Assembly (NCBI GenBank): GCA_944367465.1
Contig: CALVWO010000010.1
Span: 1 to 38,072 of the forward strand
Reading direction: 5' to 3'
Source of the DNA: an uncultured Clostridia bacterium
GTDB lineage: Bacteria > Bacillota > Clostridia > Christensenellales > Borkfalkiaceae
Length of the DNA: 38,072 nucleotides
A program made the position numbers and the translations under genes. Below the pieces are notes generated by a model. That model was given only the letters and a program-made list of their open reading frames with translations, did no database searches and had not been told where the DNA came from. Of this stretch, positions 1 to 8,456 are shown piece after piece (position 1 is the stretch's first letter; each line of letters starts with the position of its first letter).

Positions 1-10
1 GTTTGACATA

Positions 11-55
11 AAAATATGCACCCCCTAAAGTCTGTCCAACTTTTGGGGTGCATAT
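11..55 (-). terminator. Hairpin terminator after the M32/SDR operon
   Basis: An inverted repeat at 14-55 has outer arms 14-24 and 45-55 that pair perfectly and an inner AAAGT/ACTTT stem around a short loop. On the minus strand the stem runs straight into TTTT (11-14), as an intrinsic terminator would, 32 bp past the SDR stop codon. Both arms also begin TGCACCCC followed by AAAGT, which resembles the terminal repeats of some IS3-family elements, so an insertion-sequence relic is possible. No transposase is visible at the window edge. Confidence 0.6.
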
Positions 56-86
56 CAGAATGCCCGCGGGCGGCGCTTTGCGTTAT

Positions 87-875
87 TCAGAAGGCGTCTT
101 TCTCCGTCCGGCTCCAGATCTTTGCGATCACGCGCATACGGAGGGAGAGCGGCACGAGCCGCTGCGCTCCGTACAGGAGTTTGTTCCAGAAGCCGATGAC
201 CGCTCTGCGTCGGTTGCGGGAGAGCGCCCGCATCGATTTTTTTGCGACTACTTCGGGCGGGAGCGCCGAAACGCGCCCGAACCAGCCGTGGGAACGGATA
301 TTCTCTTTGATGTCCTCCCGCGTGGGGATCCCGCCGGGGAGCACGACGGTAACTTTCGCGCGCCCCTTCAGCTCGGTGCGGAGCGCCACCCAGAACTGTT
401 CGAGCGCTTTTTTCGTGGCGCTGTACAGCGCAAAATAGGGCATGGGACAGCTCGCGGACATACTCCCGACGGCGAGGAGCTCGCACCTCCCCTCCCCGCG
501 CCGTCCGAACACGCCGCGCGCAAGCGAGACGGCGCCCTCCAGATTGACGCGCGCCTGCAGGACGATCTTGGCCTCGGTGTACTTCTCCGCCGCCTTCTGC
601 GTATCGACGCCCGCCACATACACGAGACGGCGGAATTTTATGCCGCGCCCGTCGGCAAACTCAAAGAGCGCCTGCCGCGAGATGCTGTCGGTGAGATCGC
701 ACGGGCAGACCTCGACGGGGAGCGCCGGAAAGCGCTCTTTGAGGTGTTCCGCAAGTGCGGCAAGGCGCTCTTTGCTGCGCCCCGTCAGGAACAGCGGCTC
801 GCCGCGTTCCGCGAGCAGGTTTACGAACGCGCCGCCCAATCCGCCGCATGCGCCCGTTACGAGGGTATACTCCAT
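87..875 (-). CDS. Short-chain dehydrogenase/reductase (SDR family)
   Basis: A cytoplasmic NAD(P)-dependent oxidoreductase of the classical SDR fold. The glycine-rich cofactor motif TGACGGLG is at residues 7-14, immediately after the first strand, and the catalytic YSATK (YxxxK) lies after GSMSAS, which supplies the serine. The C-terminal ~70 residues are basic. The substrate cannot be read from the sequence; the size suits a keto-group reductase. Start choice: ATG at 875 puts the Rossmann strand at residues 3-7 as usual and has a GGGGG upstream. An ATG at 887 would add four residues and overlap the upstream stop codon by one base (TAATG), so the two genes are translationally coupled either way. 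It is the second gene of an operon with the M32 peptidase. Confidence 0.85.
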   Translation of the reverse strand: MEYTLVTGACGGLGGAFVNLLAERGEPLFLTGRSKERLAALAEHLKERFPALPVEVCPCDLTDSISRQALFEFADGRGIKFRRLVYVAGVDTQKAAEKYTEAKIVLQARVNLEGAVSLARGVFGRRGEGRCELLAVGSMSASCPMPYFALYSATKKALEQFWVALRTELKGRAKVTVVLPGGIPTREDIKENIRSHGWFGRVSALPPEVVAKKSMRALSRNRRRAVIGFWNKLLYGAQRLVPLSLRMRVIAKIWSRTEKDAF

Positions 876-886
876 ACGCGCCCCCA

Positions 887-2401
887 TTACAGCGCGATCC
901 CGTTGAGGGACGCGTACTTCTCTTTGAGATAGTCGATATAAAAATGTGCGTCGAAGGGCGCGCCGCAGGCGGCCTCGAAGATGGCGGCGGGAGAACGGGA
1001 GGCACCGTACTTATGGATATGCTCTTTCAGCCATGCGGCGATCGCGGAGATATCTTCGTCGCCCATTGCGGAATCCGCGTCGAAATCACGTTTCATTGCC
1101 GCAAGCATCTGCGCGCCGTATGCGGAACCGAGCGCATACGTGGGAAAATACCCGAACTCGCCGCTGTACCAGTGCATATCCTGCGCGACGCCCACTCCCG
1201 CATCCGGTACGTCCACACCGAGATATTCCTTGTATTTTGCATTCCAGACTTCTTCGACGTTCTCCTCCGTCACCCTGCCCGCCATCATATCCTTTTCGAT
1301 CTCGTAGCGGATGAGAACGTGGAGCGGATAGGTGAGCTCGTCTGCCTCGGTGCGCACGAGCCCCGTTCCGACGTGATTGATATAGCGCAGGAAATCGTCG
1401 AGCGTGACGTCCGCAAGCTCCTCGCGGAAATGCTCCCGGAGCACGGGATAGTGCCGCTCCCAGAACTGCCTGCTGCGCCCCACGATGTTCTCGAAAAAGC
1501 GCGACTGGCTCTCGTGCATCGCCATGGACGCCCCGCCGCCCGACATCGTATCCTGCAACTCGTCGGAGACCTGCAGCTCGTACAGGGCATGCCCCATCTC
1601 GTGGATGGCGCTGAAAATGGCGCTCGCCAAATCGTTCTCGTAGTAATGATTGGTGATGCGCACGTCGCAGTTGCCGTTGTTGTTTGTGTACGGATGCTCG
1701 CTCTCGCCCATCATGGTCTTATCTTTCTCGAAGAGCATGACCTTGCCGAGGTATTCGCAGAACGCCCTCTGCTTCTCGGCGGGGAATCTGCGCGTGGCGA
1801 AAGCGGGGTGCACGGGCTTCTGCGCGCGGAGCACCTCTTTGAGGAAGGGAACGAGCTCCTCCCTGACGCGCGCAAAGAACGCATCGTATTTTTCCGCCGT
1901 CATCCCCTCTTCGTACTCGTCGAGCAGGATATCGTAACCCTTGAGCGAATCCGTCTCCTCCCACGCCGCATATCTGCGGTTAAAGAGGATGATCTCCTTC
2001 AGATAAGGTCTGACGGGCGCGAAACTGCCCGAATTTTTTGCCTCGACGAATTTCGGATACGCCTCCAGGAGAACGTTCTGATGCCTGAGGTAATCCTCTT
2101 TGGGGATCTTTGCAAGTTTTTCGGCGGCCTTTTTCGCCTCCTCGATCTCGTGACGGAGGACGGGATCCAGCTCCCGGCGCGCCTCATACAGCGCGTTGAC
2201 GCAGTCCGTATACCGTTTTCCGGTGCGGTACTCGTACGACATTGCGGAGAGTTCCACGAGCTGTCCGTTCCTGTAAGGCTTTCCGGCGGGCGGCATCGCC
2301 TCCTCTTCCCACGTGTTCAGAAAAAATGGAAGCGCCAGCGCGCGGAGACGGCGGTTGATCTCCTCGTACGTTTTTTTGGCGCGTTTTGTTTTTGCGTTCA
2401 T
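887..2401 (-). CDS. Carboxypeptidase Taq-type metallopeptidase (M32 family)
   Basis: A cytoplasmic zinc carboxypeptidase that removes C-terminal residues from peptides with broad specificity. The zinc-binding HEMGH (HExxH) lies near the middle of the protein, and the following HESQSRFFE supplies the third metal ligand and is the hallmark of M32. At 504 residues it has the usual family length and is mostly helical, with no signal peptide. The start at 2401 follows GGAG at a good distance; the frame stays open upstream but lacks a ribosome site there. A promoter lies at 2432-2461. The gene heads an operon with the SDR oxidoreductase, whose start it nearly touches. Nothing shows that the two act in one pathway. 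Confidence 0.93.
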   Translation of the reverse strand: MNAKTKRAKKTYEEINRRLRALALPFFLNTWEEEAMPPAGKPYRNGQLVELSAMSYEYRTGKRYTDCVNALYEARRELDPVLRHEIEEAKKAAEKLAKIPKEDYLRHQNVLLEAYPKFVEAKNSGSFAPVRPYLKEIILFNRRYAAWEETDSLKGYDILLDEYEEGMTAEKYDAFFARVREELVPFLKEVLRAQKPVHPAFATRRFPAEKQRAFCEYLGKVMLFEKDKTMMGESEHPYTNNNGNCDVRITNHYYENDLASAIFSAIHEMGHALYELQVSDELQDTMSGGGASMAMHESQSRFFENIVGRSRQFWERHYPVLREHFREELADVTLDDFLRYINHVGTGLVRTEADELTYPLHVLIRYEIEKDMMAGRVTEENVEEVWNAKYKEYLGVDVPDAGVGVAQDMHWYSGEFGYFPTYALGSAYGAQMLAAMKRDFDADSAMGDEDISAIAAWLKEHIHKYGASRSPAAIFEAACGAPFDAHFYIDYLKEKYASLNGIAL

Positions 2402-2431
2402 AGCTGCTCCTTCTCTGCGTTTGTTTTTTCC

Positions 2432-2461
2432 ATTATAGCACGCCGCGCGCCCATAATGCAA
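2432..2461 (-). promoter_or_regulatory. Sigma-A-type promoter of the M32/SDR operon
   Basis: On the minus strand, TTGCAT (2456-2461) and TATAAT (2432-2437) are separated by 18 bp, about 30 bp upstream of the peptidase start codon. The -35 box sits in the loop of the inverted repeat at 2441-2471. Confidence 0.75.
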
Positions 2462-2471
2462 GCGCGCGGCG
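2441..2471 (-). repeat. 10 bp inverted repeat around a -35 box
   Basis: Arms 2441-2450 and 2462-2471 are perfectly complementary and GC-only, with an 11-base loop holding the -35 hexamer. It sits just downstream of the GNAT remnant, so it may end the met transcript, but no T-run follows. It could equally be an operator. Confidence 0.5.
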
Positions 2472-2475
2472 TTGT

Positions 2476-2912
2476 TCAAAGCTCTTTCACCAGGAACGCC
2501 TGTTCCTTCTGCTCGGAAAAACCCTTTCCGATGTAAAACTTATATGCGGGCAGCGTACGGTCCGTAAGCAAAACGACCGTTCCGACCCCTTTCGTTTTGA
2601 GGACGCGCCGCATGCCCGCAAGCAGCGCGGATCCTACGCCGCGCCCCTGCCATGCGGGAAATACGCCGAGCTCCTCGACGAGATACTCCGTCCCCGCATA
2701 CCAGTGTTTGACCCTGCCGAGCGCGATGGCGACGAGCGCGCCGTTCTCCTCCATACCGAACGAGAGAGAATTATCGTTCCCATGATCTCGAGCATATATC
2801 TGCGGAGCTGTTCCTCGCTCCAGGCGTCGTTCCACGGCTCCCGTGAGAAAATTTCCAGAAACACCCGTTCGACCTCTTCGAGCCGCCGAAGGGATAGTTC
2901 GATAAATTGCAT
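2476..2912 (-). pseudogene. GNAT acetyltransferase with a frameshift
   Basis: The N-terminal part (from MQFIELSLRR at 2912, through about residue 44) and the C-terminal part (ending AFLVKEL at 2476) lie in different frames. Joined, they give one GNAT domain of about 145 residues: an N-terminal helix pair, then FGMEENGALVAIALG, and the acetyl-CoA loop in FPAWQGRGVGSALL (QGRGVG) followed by a YIGKGF ending. The frame changes at 2779-2781, a run of three C on the plus strand. One extra base there would restore NDNSLSFG after EIMG. This could be a true inactivating mutation or a homopolymer error in the assembly. It starts 11 bp after metH and would be the last gene of the met operon. The substrate is unknown. 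Confidence 0.8.
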
Positions 2913-2923
2913 AACGCTGCCTC

Positions 2924-5260
2924 TTACAGGCTCTCCAGCGCCTTTACGAATCCGAGCGCGTTCGCAGTGTAGCAGTCGGCGCCGATCTCGCGGGCGATCT
3001 CTGCCGTAAGCACCGCTCCGCCCACAAAGATCTTTGCCGTACAGCCCGCCTCGCGCAGGGCGCGGATGGTCTCCTCCATGGAGGCGACCGTCGTCGTCAT
3101 GAGCGCGGACAGCCCGACGGCGAGCGGACGGATCCGCAGCGCCGCCTCTACGACCTTTTCTTTGGGAACGTCCTTTCCGAGATCGACGACCTCGAATCCG
3201 TAGGACTGCGCCACGACTTTGACGATGTTTTTTCCGATATCGTGCACGTCTCCGTGAACCGTGGCGACGACGACCGTGCCCTTTCCGGCGGCGTTCTTCG
3301 GCATGTGTTCACCGACGACCGCGAACGCCTCCTTTGCCGCCTCCGCCGAGGCGATGAGCTGGGGCAGAAAGAGCACGCCTTTTTCGTAGAGCGCGCCCAC
3401 CTCCTCGAGCGCCCTCACGAGGACGTCGTTGACGACGTCGAGCGGCGCCTTTTCCGCCAGTTCGCGCTCCGCCGCCTCGCGCACGCCCTGCCTGACCCCG
3501 CGCCTCACACAGCCGTAAAGATCGGTCGGCGCCTCCGACGCGGCGGGTTTACCCGCCGCGGGCGCCGCAAGCTGCGCGGGCGTGAAATCGCGGTATGCGC
3601 CGATATACTTCTCCGCACCGGCGTCCGTATCCGCAAGCACCGCGAACGCCTTCACCGCGCCCGTCATCTCGCCGTCGAGCGGATTCAGAATGGGCATATT
3701 CAGCCCGCACGTCATCGCCATCGTAAGAAACGTTTTATTGAGGAGCGGGCGGTTGGGGAGCCCGAAGGAGACGTTGGATACGCCGAGCGCCGTCTTTACG
3801 CCCAGCGTGCGCACGAGCGAGAGCGCCTTCACCGTCTCCATGACGAGCGGCTGTTCGGCGGACGCCGTCAAGACGAGCGTATCGATCATCACCCTGCGGC
3901 GGGGGATCCCGTACTGCTCGGCGCGCTCAACGATGCGCTTTGCGATGGCGAAGCGCTCCTCTGCCGTGCGCGGCACGCCGTTTTTATCCATGGTGAGCCC
4001 CAGCACGACGGCGCCGTATTTTTTGACGACGGGAAAGACGCGCGCCATCACCTCCTCCTCGCCGTTGACGCTGTTGACGAGCGGCACGCCGTTATAATAG
4101 CGTACGCCTGCCTCGATGGCGGCGGGAGAGGACGAATCGATCTGGAGAGGCAGATCGACGTACTCCTGCACCGCCGTGACCGCGCGGCGCATGACGGCGG
4201 GTTCGTCGATCTTGGGGATCCCGACGTTGAGGTCGAGAAGGTCTGCCCCCGCGTCCTGCTGGCGGATCGCCTCGGAGACAAGATAGTCGTAATTCTCTGC
4301 GAGCAACGCCTCTTTGAGCGCCTTCTTGCCCGTGGGGTTCAGCCGTTCGCCGCAGATCCTGACGTCTTCGATGACGAGGCGCTGCGTTGCGGAGCAGACG
4401 ACCGTTCCCTTTTTTATGCAGCGCGCGGGAACGGGGCGCCCCCTGAGCGGAGCGAGGCGGCGGATATATGCGGGCGTCGTACCGCAGCATCCGCCCACAA
4501 CGGCAACGCCCATTCCGACGAACCTGCGCATCCACGATTCAAATTCGTCCTCGGTGAGGTCGTAACAGGTTCTGCCCTCTCTGAGTTTGGGCAGCCCGCA
4601 GTTGGGCTGAACGATCACGGGAAGATCGGTCGCGGCGAGCAGACGCTCCACGATGGGAAGGAGCTCCTGCGGTCCGAGCGAACAGTTCACGCCGAGCGCG
4701 TCGACGCCGAGCCCCTCCAGAAGCTCCGCAACGATCTCGGGCGTGGAGCCCGTGAGCGTACGCGCGGTGGAATCGAAGGTGACGGTTGCGTACACGGGCT
4801 TATCGGAGTGCTCCTTCAGCGCGAGCACGCACGCCTTGAGTTCGTACAGATCGGAGAAGGTTTCGACGATATATCCCCCTACCATGTCTGAGGTAAGGCG
4901 CGCGATCTCGGCAAAAGCCTTGTACGCCTCGTCGAAGGAGAGCGTGCCGACGGGCGCTAAAAGCGCGCCCGTGGGGCCGACGTCGAAGAACACTTCCTTC
5001 CCGGCGGCGCGCGCGTTTTCCACCGCCGCGCGGGCAAGCTCGGCTATGGAGTATTTCCCCCTGTATTTTACGGCATTGAGCCCGAAGGAGTTGGCGGTGA
5101 TGATATCCGCCCCCGCCTCCGCATAGGCGCGGTGTATGGCGCGGATCTCCCCGGCATGCGTGATGTTGAGCTCTTCGGGGATGCCCTCCAGCCCGCGGCG
5201 CTCCAGTTCGCTGCCCATTCCGCCGTCGAATAATATCAGTTGTTTCCCGAGCGGTAGCAT
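2924..5260 (-). CDS. metH: Cobalamin-dependent methionine synthase, without activation domain
   Basis: Transfers a methyl group from methyl-tetrahydrofolate to homocysteine through cob(I)alamin, in the cytoplasm. At 778 residues it has the homocysteine-binding barrel (from ILFDGGMG; zinc cysteines in GVNCSLGP and GGCCGTTP), the pterin-binding barrel (from ERLNPTGKK, with DLNVGIPKID), a helical cap, and the B12-binding Rossmann domain with DVHDIGKN, whose His673 is the lower cobalt ligand. It ends about 105 residues after that motif, so the AdoMet-binding reactivation domain of long MetH proteins is missing; that function is encoded just upstream. The start at 5260 follows a strong GGAGGG; the frame is open further upstream but only as a shadow. 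It overlaps the preceding gene by 25 bp, so the two are probably coupled in translation. Confidence 0.95.
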   Translation of the reverse strand: MLPLGKQLILFDGGMGSELERRGLEGIPEELNITHAGEIRAIHRAYAEAGADIITANSFGLNAVKYRGKYSIAELARAAVENARAAGKEVFFDVGPTGALLAPVGTLSFDEAYKAFAEIARLTSDMVGGYIVETFSDLYELKACVLALKEHSDKPVYATVTFDSTARTLTGSTPEIVAELLEGLGVDALGVNCSLGPQELLPIVERLLAATDLPVIVQPNCGLPKLREGRTCYDLTEDEFESWMRRFVGMGVAVVGGCCGTTPAYIRRLAPLRGRPVPARCIKKGTVVCSATQRLVIEDVRICGERLNPTGKKALKEALLAENYDYLVSEAIRQQDAGADLLDLNVGIPKIDEPAVMRRAVTAVQEYVDLPLQIDSSSPAAIEAGVRYYNGVPLVNSVNGEEEVMARVFPVVKKYGAVVLGLTMDKNGVPRTAEERFAIAKRIVERAEQYGIPRRRVMIDTLVLTASAEQPLVMETVKALSLVRTLGVKTALGVSNVSFGLPNRPLLNKTFLTMAMTCGLNMPILNPLDGEMTGAVKAFAVLADTDAGAEKYIGAYRDFTPAQLAAPAAGKPAASEAPTDLYGCVRRGVRQGVREAAERELAEKAPLDVVNDVLVRALEEVGALYEKGVLFLPQLIASAEAAKEAFAVVGEHMPKNAAGKGTVVVATVHGDVHDIGKNIVKVVAQSYGFEVVDLGKDVPKEKVVEAALRIRPLAVGLSALMTTTVASMEETIRALREAGCTAKIFVGGAVLTAEIAREIGADCYTANALGFVKALESL

Positions 5261-5853
5261 CGCGTTCCCTCCTTCAGAAACCTGCATGTTTCGCGCAGCA
5301 TGCACGCGCCGCACGACCTTGCCCTCTTTTTTCCGATCCCGACGACGCCCGCCATCGACTTCTGCGGCACCATGAGCCCCGATTCGAGCAGTTGGACGCC
5401 GAGCGTCTTTTCGGGACGAAGCGCCTCGAAGATGTAGCGCACGTCCTTTACGTCGCTCCCGCCGTAGCCCGGACAAAAGCGGAAGGTGCGCTCTTCGCCG
5501 AATCGCTCCTCCCACGCATCCCCCTGCGCCTCGACGAGCGCGCTCGCGCAGGCGTCGAGCACGACGGCACGGACGGGGTCGCTCAGAAAGAGCGCACGGA
5601 TGCGGCGCTCCGCCTCCGAGCCGAGCGTCATGACGACGAGCGCATACTGCGAACAGCCCGCCAGAAAGCTGCGGTACGGTTCCTCGCACAAAAAGGGAAG
5701 CGGGGAAGAAAAAATCTTCCCCTCCGCGCGGAAATGGGAGAGCGCGAGCGCCTCCTCGACGGCGCCGTCCATCAGCGCGAGCGTCTCTTCGGTGGGCTTT
5801 CCGTAAAAGCCGAGGTAAGAGAGCGCAGATTTTTTGAGTTCAGAAAAGTTCAT
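5236..5853 (-). CDS. Stand-alone methionine synthase activation-domain protein
   Basis: A 205-residue protein resembling the C-terminal B12-reactivation domain of MetH (Met_synt_B12 family), which methylates oxidised cob(II)alamin with AdoMet and an electron donor. The diagnostic stretch is RFCPGYGGSD, followed by LRPEKTLGVQLLESGLMVPQKSMAG. The protein ends in a cysteine-rich tail (CGACMLRETC), common in clostridial versions and perhaps an electron-transfer or metal site (inference). It lies between metF and metH, overlapping both (14 bp and 25 bp), which fits a split MetH made as two subunits. There is no signal peptide. The product assignment is strong; the role of the cysteines is a guess. 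Confidence 0.88.
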   Translation of the reverse strand: MNFSELKKSALSYLGFYGKPTEETLALMDGAVEEALALSHFRAEGKIFSSPLPFLCEEPYRSFLAGCSQYALVVMTLGSEAERRIRALFLSDPVRAVVLDACASALVEAQGDAWEERFGEERTFRFCPGYGGSDVKDVRYIFEALRPEKTLGVQLLESGLMVPQKSMAGVVGIGKKRARSCGACMLRETCRFLKEGTRCYRSGNN

Positions 5854-6712
5854 GGAGCACCGATTGAAGGCGGGAACAGATCGCCTTTGCCGTTTTGGGA
5901 TTATTCATGACGTACAGATGCACCCCGGGCGCGCCCTTGGCGATGAGGTCGATGATCTGATAGACTGCGTAGTTATAGCCGATCTCTTCCATGACTGCGG
6001 GACGGGAGGCGTAGATCTCGATCATGTTGCGGAATTCGAGCGGGATGGCGCTGCCGCACATCTCCTTGATGCGGCGGATATTTTTGGGATTGACGAGCGG
6101 CATGATGCCCGGGATGATGGGCGCGCCGATCCCGATGCGCCGCGCCTCGTTGACGAGGCGGTAATAATAGGAATTGTCGTAAAAGAGCTGGGTAATGAAA
6201 AACTTCGCCCCGCACTCCTCCTTCTTTTTCATGTTGACGAGGTCGTCGTACAGCGTTTCGCACTCGATATGCCCCTCCGGGTAGCACGCGGCGCCCAGCG
6301 TGAACCCGTAGGGCGCAAGGTAGCGCGCAAGATCGGTGGCGTGCGCAAAATACTTGCAGTATTCCGCCGAAAAATCCTGCGGTCTGTCGCCGCGCAGGCA
6401 GAGCACGTTTTCGACGCCCTTCTCTTTGAGCGCCGACGCGACGGCGTCGACATCCTGCGGGGAGGACGGTCCGCCCGTGATATGCGCGAGCGCGTTCATG
6501 CCCGCTTTATTTTGGATATAGTCGGCGATCTCCACCACGTTTTTGGAGTTGGAACCGCCCGCCCCGTATGTGACGGAGATGAAATCGGGCGAGAGCGATC
6601 GGAGCTCGTCGATGACGGAAAAGATCTTCTCCTTTTCCCCTTCCTTCTTTTTGGGCGGGAACACCTCGAAAGAGAGCGTCCGCTTGCGCGATAAAATCTC
6701 GTCGATGCGCAT
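5840..6712 (-). CDS. metF: 5,10-methylenetetrahydrofolate reductase
   Basis: Reduces methylene-tetrahydrofolate to methyl-tetrahydrofolate, the methyl donor for MetH. The 290-residue protein is a single flavin-binding barrel of normal bacterial MetF length. Visible signatures are FEVFPPKK near the N-terminus (the family glutamate), VTYGAGGS, LCLRGDRP and TQLFYDN. It has AGGAGA ahead of the ATG and its own promoter only ~27 bp upstream, so there is no room for a SAM riboswitch. It is first in the order metF, activation protein, metH, GNAT remnant, with overlaps between the first three. Whether it needs a partner MetV-like protein cannot be told here; none is present. Confidence 0.95.
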   Translation of the reverse strand: MRIDEILSRKRTLSFEVFPPKKKEGEKEKIFSVIDELRSLSPDFISVTYGAGGSNSKNVVEIADYIQNKAGMNALAHITGGPSSPQDVDAVASALKEKGVENVLCLRGDRPQDFSAEYCKYFAHATDLARYLAPYGFTLGAACYPEGHIECETLYDDLVNMKKKEECGAKFFITQLFYDNSYYYRLVNEARRIGIGAPIIPGIMPLVNPKNIRRIKEMCGSAIPLEFRNMIEIYASRPAVMEEIGYNYAVYQIIDLIAKGAPGVHLYVMNNPKTAKAICSRLQSVLHELF

Positions 6713-6738
6713 ATCTATTCTCCTGTTATATTTTGAAC

Positions 6739-6767
6739 ATTATAGTATATTGTGCAAAAAAAGTCAA
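6739..6767 (-). promoter_or_regulatory. Sigma-A-type promoter of the metF-metH operon
   Basis: TTGACT (6762-6767) and TATAAT (6739-6744) on the minus strand are separated by 17 bp. The predicted leader is only about 20 nt and shows no riboswitch. Confidence 0.85.
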
Positions 6768-6791
6768 CCGTTCGGCACATTTCACATACGT

Positions 6792-6827
6792 TTTGCGCGC
6801 CCGCGGCTTCTGCCGCGGGCGCGCAAA
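6792..6827 (-). terminator. Perfect 16 bp hairpin after asnB
   Basis: Arms 6792-6807 and 6812-6827 match without a mismatch around a 4-base loop. It lies 15 bp after the asnB stop and before the metF promoter, so it is probably the asnB terminator, but no T-run follows on the minus strand. Confidence 0.6.
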
Positions 6828-6841
6828 GGAAATGCTCCCCG

Positions 6842-8428
6842 TTATTTTCCGCTGTCGCCGTAGTTGGAGAGCACGCGGGCGGACGGATCGCTGACGTCGC
6901 ACCCCTTCCACGCGCGGTTGGGCATCCAGAAATCCGCGATCATCTGCGCCTGACCGGGATAGTATTTTTCGAAGATCTCCCGGTAGAGGAGGGACTCCTT
7001 CGTGAACGGTCTCGCGTGATAGGCATAGCGCCCGGCGAGATCCTGCCAGTCGTCGCCGTATTTTTCCTCGGCGTACGCTTTGAGGTCGTCCACCATCGAA
7101 TGCCCGACGGCGTCGGAAAACGCCGCCTTCTCACGGTAGAGCAGATCGTGCGGGAGGTAATCCCCCTCCTCGAACGCACGGCGCAGAAGGTACTTCCCCT
7201 TTCCGTACACGTTCATCTTTTTGGCGGGATCGACCGCCATGACGTATTTTACGAAATCGAGATCGCCGAAGGGCACGCGCGCCTCCATGGAGTTGACGGA
7301 AATGCACCTGTCCGCGCGCAGGACGTCGTACATGTGCAGCTCGCGAACGCGCTTTTGCGATTCCTCCTGAAACGCCTCGGGCGAGGGCGCGAAGTCGGTA
7401 TATTTGTAGCCGAAGAGCTCGTCGGAGATCTCCCCCGTGAGGAGCACGCGCACGTTCGTCATGGTGTGTATCTTTTTGCAGATGAGGTACATCCCCATGC
7501 TCGCGCGGATGGTGGTGATATCGAACGTGGCGAGCGATTTGATGACGAATTCAAGGTAGCGGAGCACCTCTTCGCGCGTCATATAGATCTCCGTATGATC
7601 GCTGCCGATGTAGTCGGCGACCTGCTTTGCATACTTCAGGTCGATGGCGTCCTTCTTCATGCCCACGGCAAAGGTGCGGATGGGCTTTTTGAGGAGCTTT
7701 TGCGCGATCGAACACACGAGCGAGGAATCCAGTCCGCCCGAGAGGAGGAATCCCACGGGCGCGTCGGCATCCAGCCGCTTTTTTACGCCCGCAATGAGCT
7801 TTGCGCGGATGTTGGCGCATACCGTATCGAGATCGTCGGAAACCACGCGGCTGACCTTGGCGATATCGCAGTAGCACACGAATTTCCCGTCCGCATAGTA
7901 ATGCCCGGGCGGGAAGGGCATGATCTTCCCCTTCACGACGGAGACGAGGTTCTTCGGCTCGCTTGCAAAGGCGATCTCCCCGCCCGGGAGATAACCGTAG
8001 TAGAGCGGACGGATGCCGATGGGATCGCGCGCCGCGATATACGACTTTTTATCGCCGTCGTACAGGACGCAGGCGAACTCGGCATCCAGCCGCCCGAACA
8101 TCTCCGTGCCGTACAGCTCGTAGAGCGGGAGCAATATCTCGCAGTCGGAATCGGAGACAAAGGCAAACCCCATCTCCTCGAGGCGCTCCCGTTCCTTGCG
8201 GAACCCGTACAGCTCCCCGTTGCATAGGGCAAAGCTCTTCCCGCGGCGGAAGGGCTGCATGCCCTTGGCGTTCAGCCCCATGATGGCGAGGCGGTGGAAT
8301 CCCGCATAGCCCTGCCCCATCTCGCCGAAAAAGCTCATATCGGGTCCGCGCGAGACCGTCTCGTAGAACGCGGCTTCGGCGTCCGCAAGCGGAACACTTT
8401 TGCCCGTAAGCACAAAGATCGCACACAT
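6842..8428 (-). CDS. asnB: Asparagine synthetase, glutamine-hydrolysing
   Basis: Makes asparagine from aspartate, ATP and glutamine. The 528-residue protein starts MCAIF, so Cys2 becomes the N-terminal nucleophile of the glutaminase domain after methionine removal. FHRLAIMG and NGELYG are further glutaminase signatures. The synthetase domain begins at about residue 200 with the PP-loop SGGLDSS (230-236), and GEISDELFGY and EARVPFGD follow. The start at 8428 has GGAGG in place; the frame extends upstream only through the T-box leader. The gene has its own promoter and an Asn-type T-box, so it should be expressed when uncharged tRNA-Asn accumulates. It is monocistronic by layout. Confidence 0.95.
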   Translation of the reverse strand: MCAIFVLTGKSVPLADAEAAFYETVSRGPDMSFFGEMGQGYAGFHRLAIMGLNAKGMQPFRRGKSFALCNGELYGFRKERERLEEMGFAFVSDSDCEILLPLYELYGTEMFGRLDAEFACVLYDGDKKSYIAARDPIGIRPLYYGYLPGGEIAFASEPKNLVSVVKGKIMPFPPGHYYADGKFVCYCDIAKVSRVVSDDLDTVCANIRAKLIAGVKKRLDADAPVGFLLSGGLDSSLVCSIAQKLLKKPIRTFAVGMKKDAIDLKYAKQVADYIGSDHTEIYMTREEVLRYLEFVIKSLATFDITTIRASMGMYLICKKIHTMTNVRVLLTGEISDELFGYKYTDFAPSPEAFQEESQKRVRELHMYDVLRADRCISVNSMEARVPFGDLDFVKYVMAVDPAKKMNVYGKGKYLLRRAFEEGDYLPHDLLYREKAAFSDAVGHSMVDDLKAYAEEKYGDDWQDLAGRYAYHARPFTKESLLYREIFEKYYPGQAQMIADFWMPNRAWKGCDVSDPSARVLSNYGDSGK

Positions 8429-8456
8429 AATTATTACCTCCCGAGGGAACGGGCAT

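Noticed and set aside
755..2536. Long open frame (~590 codons) on the plus strand opposite the M32 peptidase gene
   Set aside because: It is in mirror register with a clearly conserved enzyme, is Arg/His/Val-rich without a domain, and has no ribosome site: a GC-rich antisense shadow.
3242..4891. ~550-codon open frame opposite metH
   Set aside because: Antisense shadow of metH; rich in Arg/Asp/His with no recognisable fold.
6713..6738. Possible SAM riboswitch before metF
   Set aside because: The promoter is only about 27 bp from the start codon, so there is no room.
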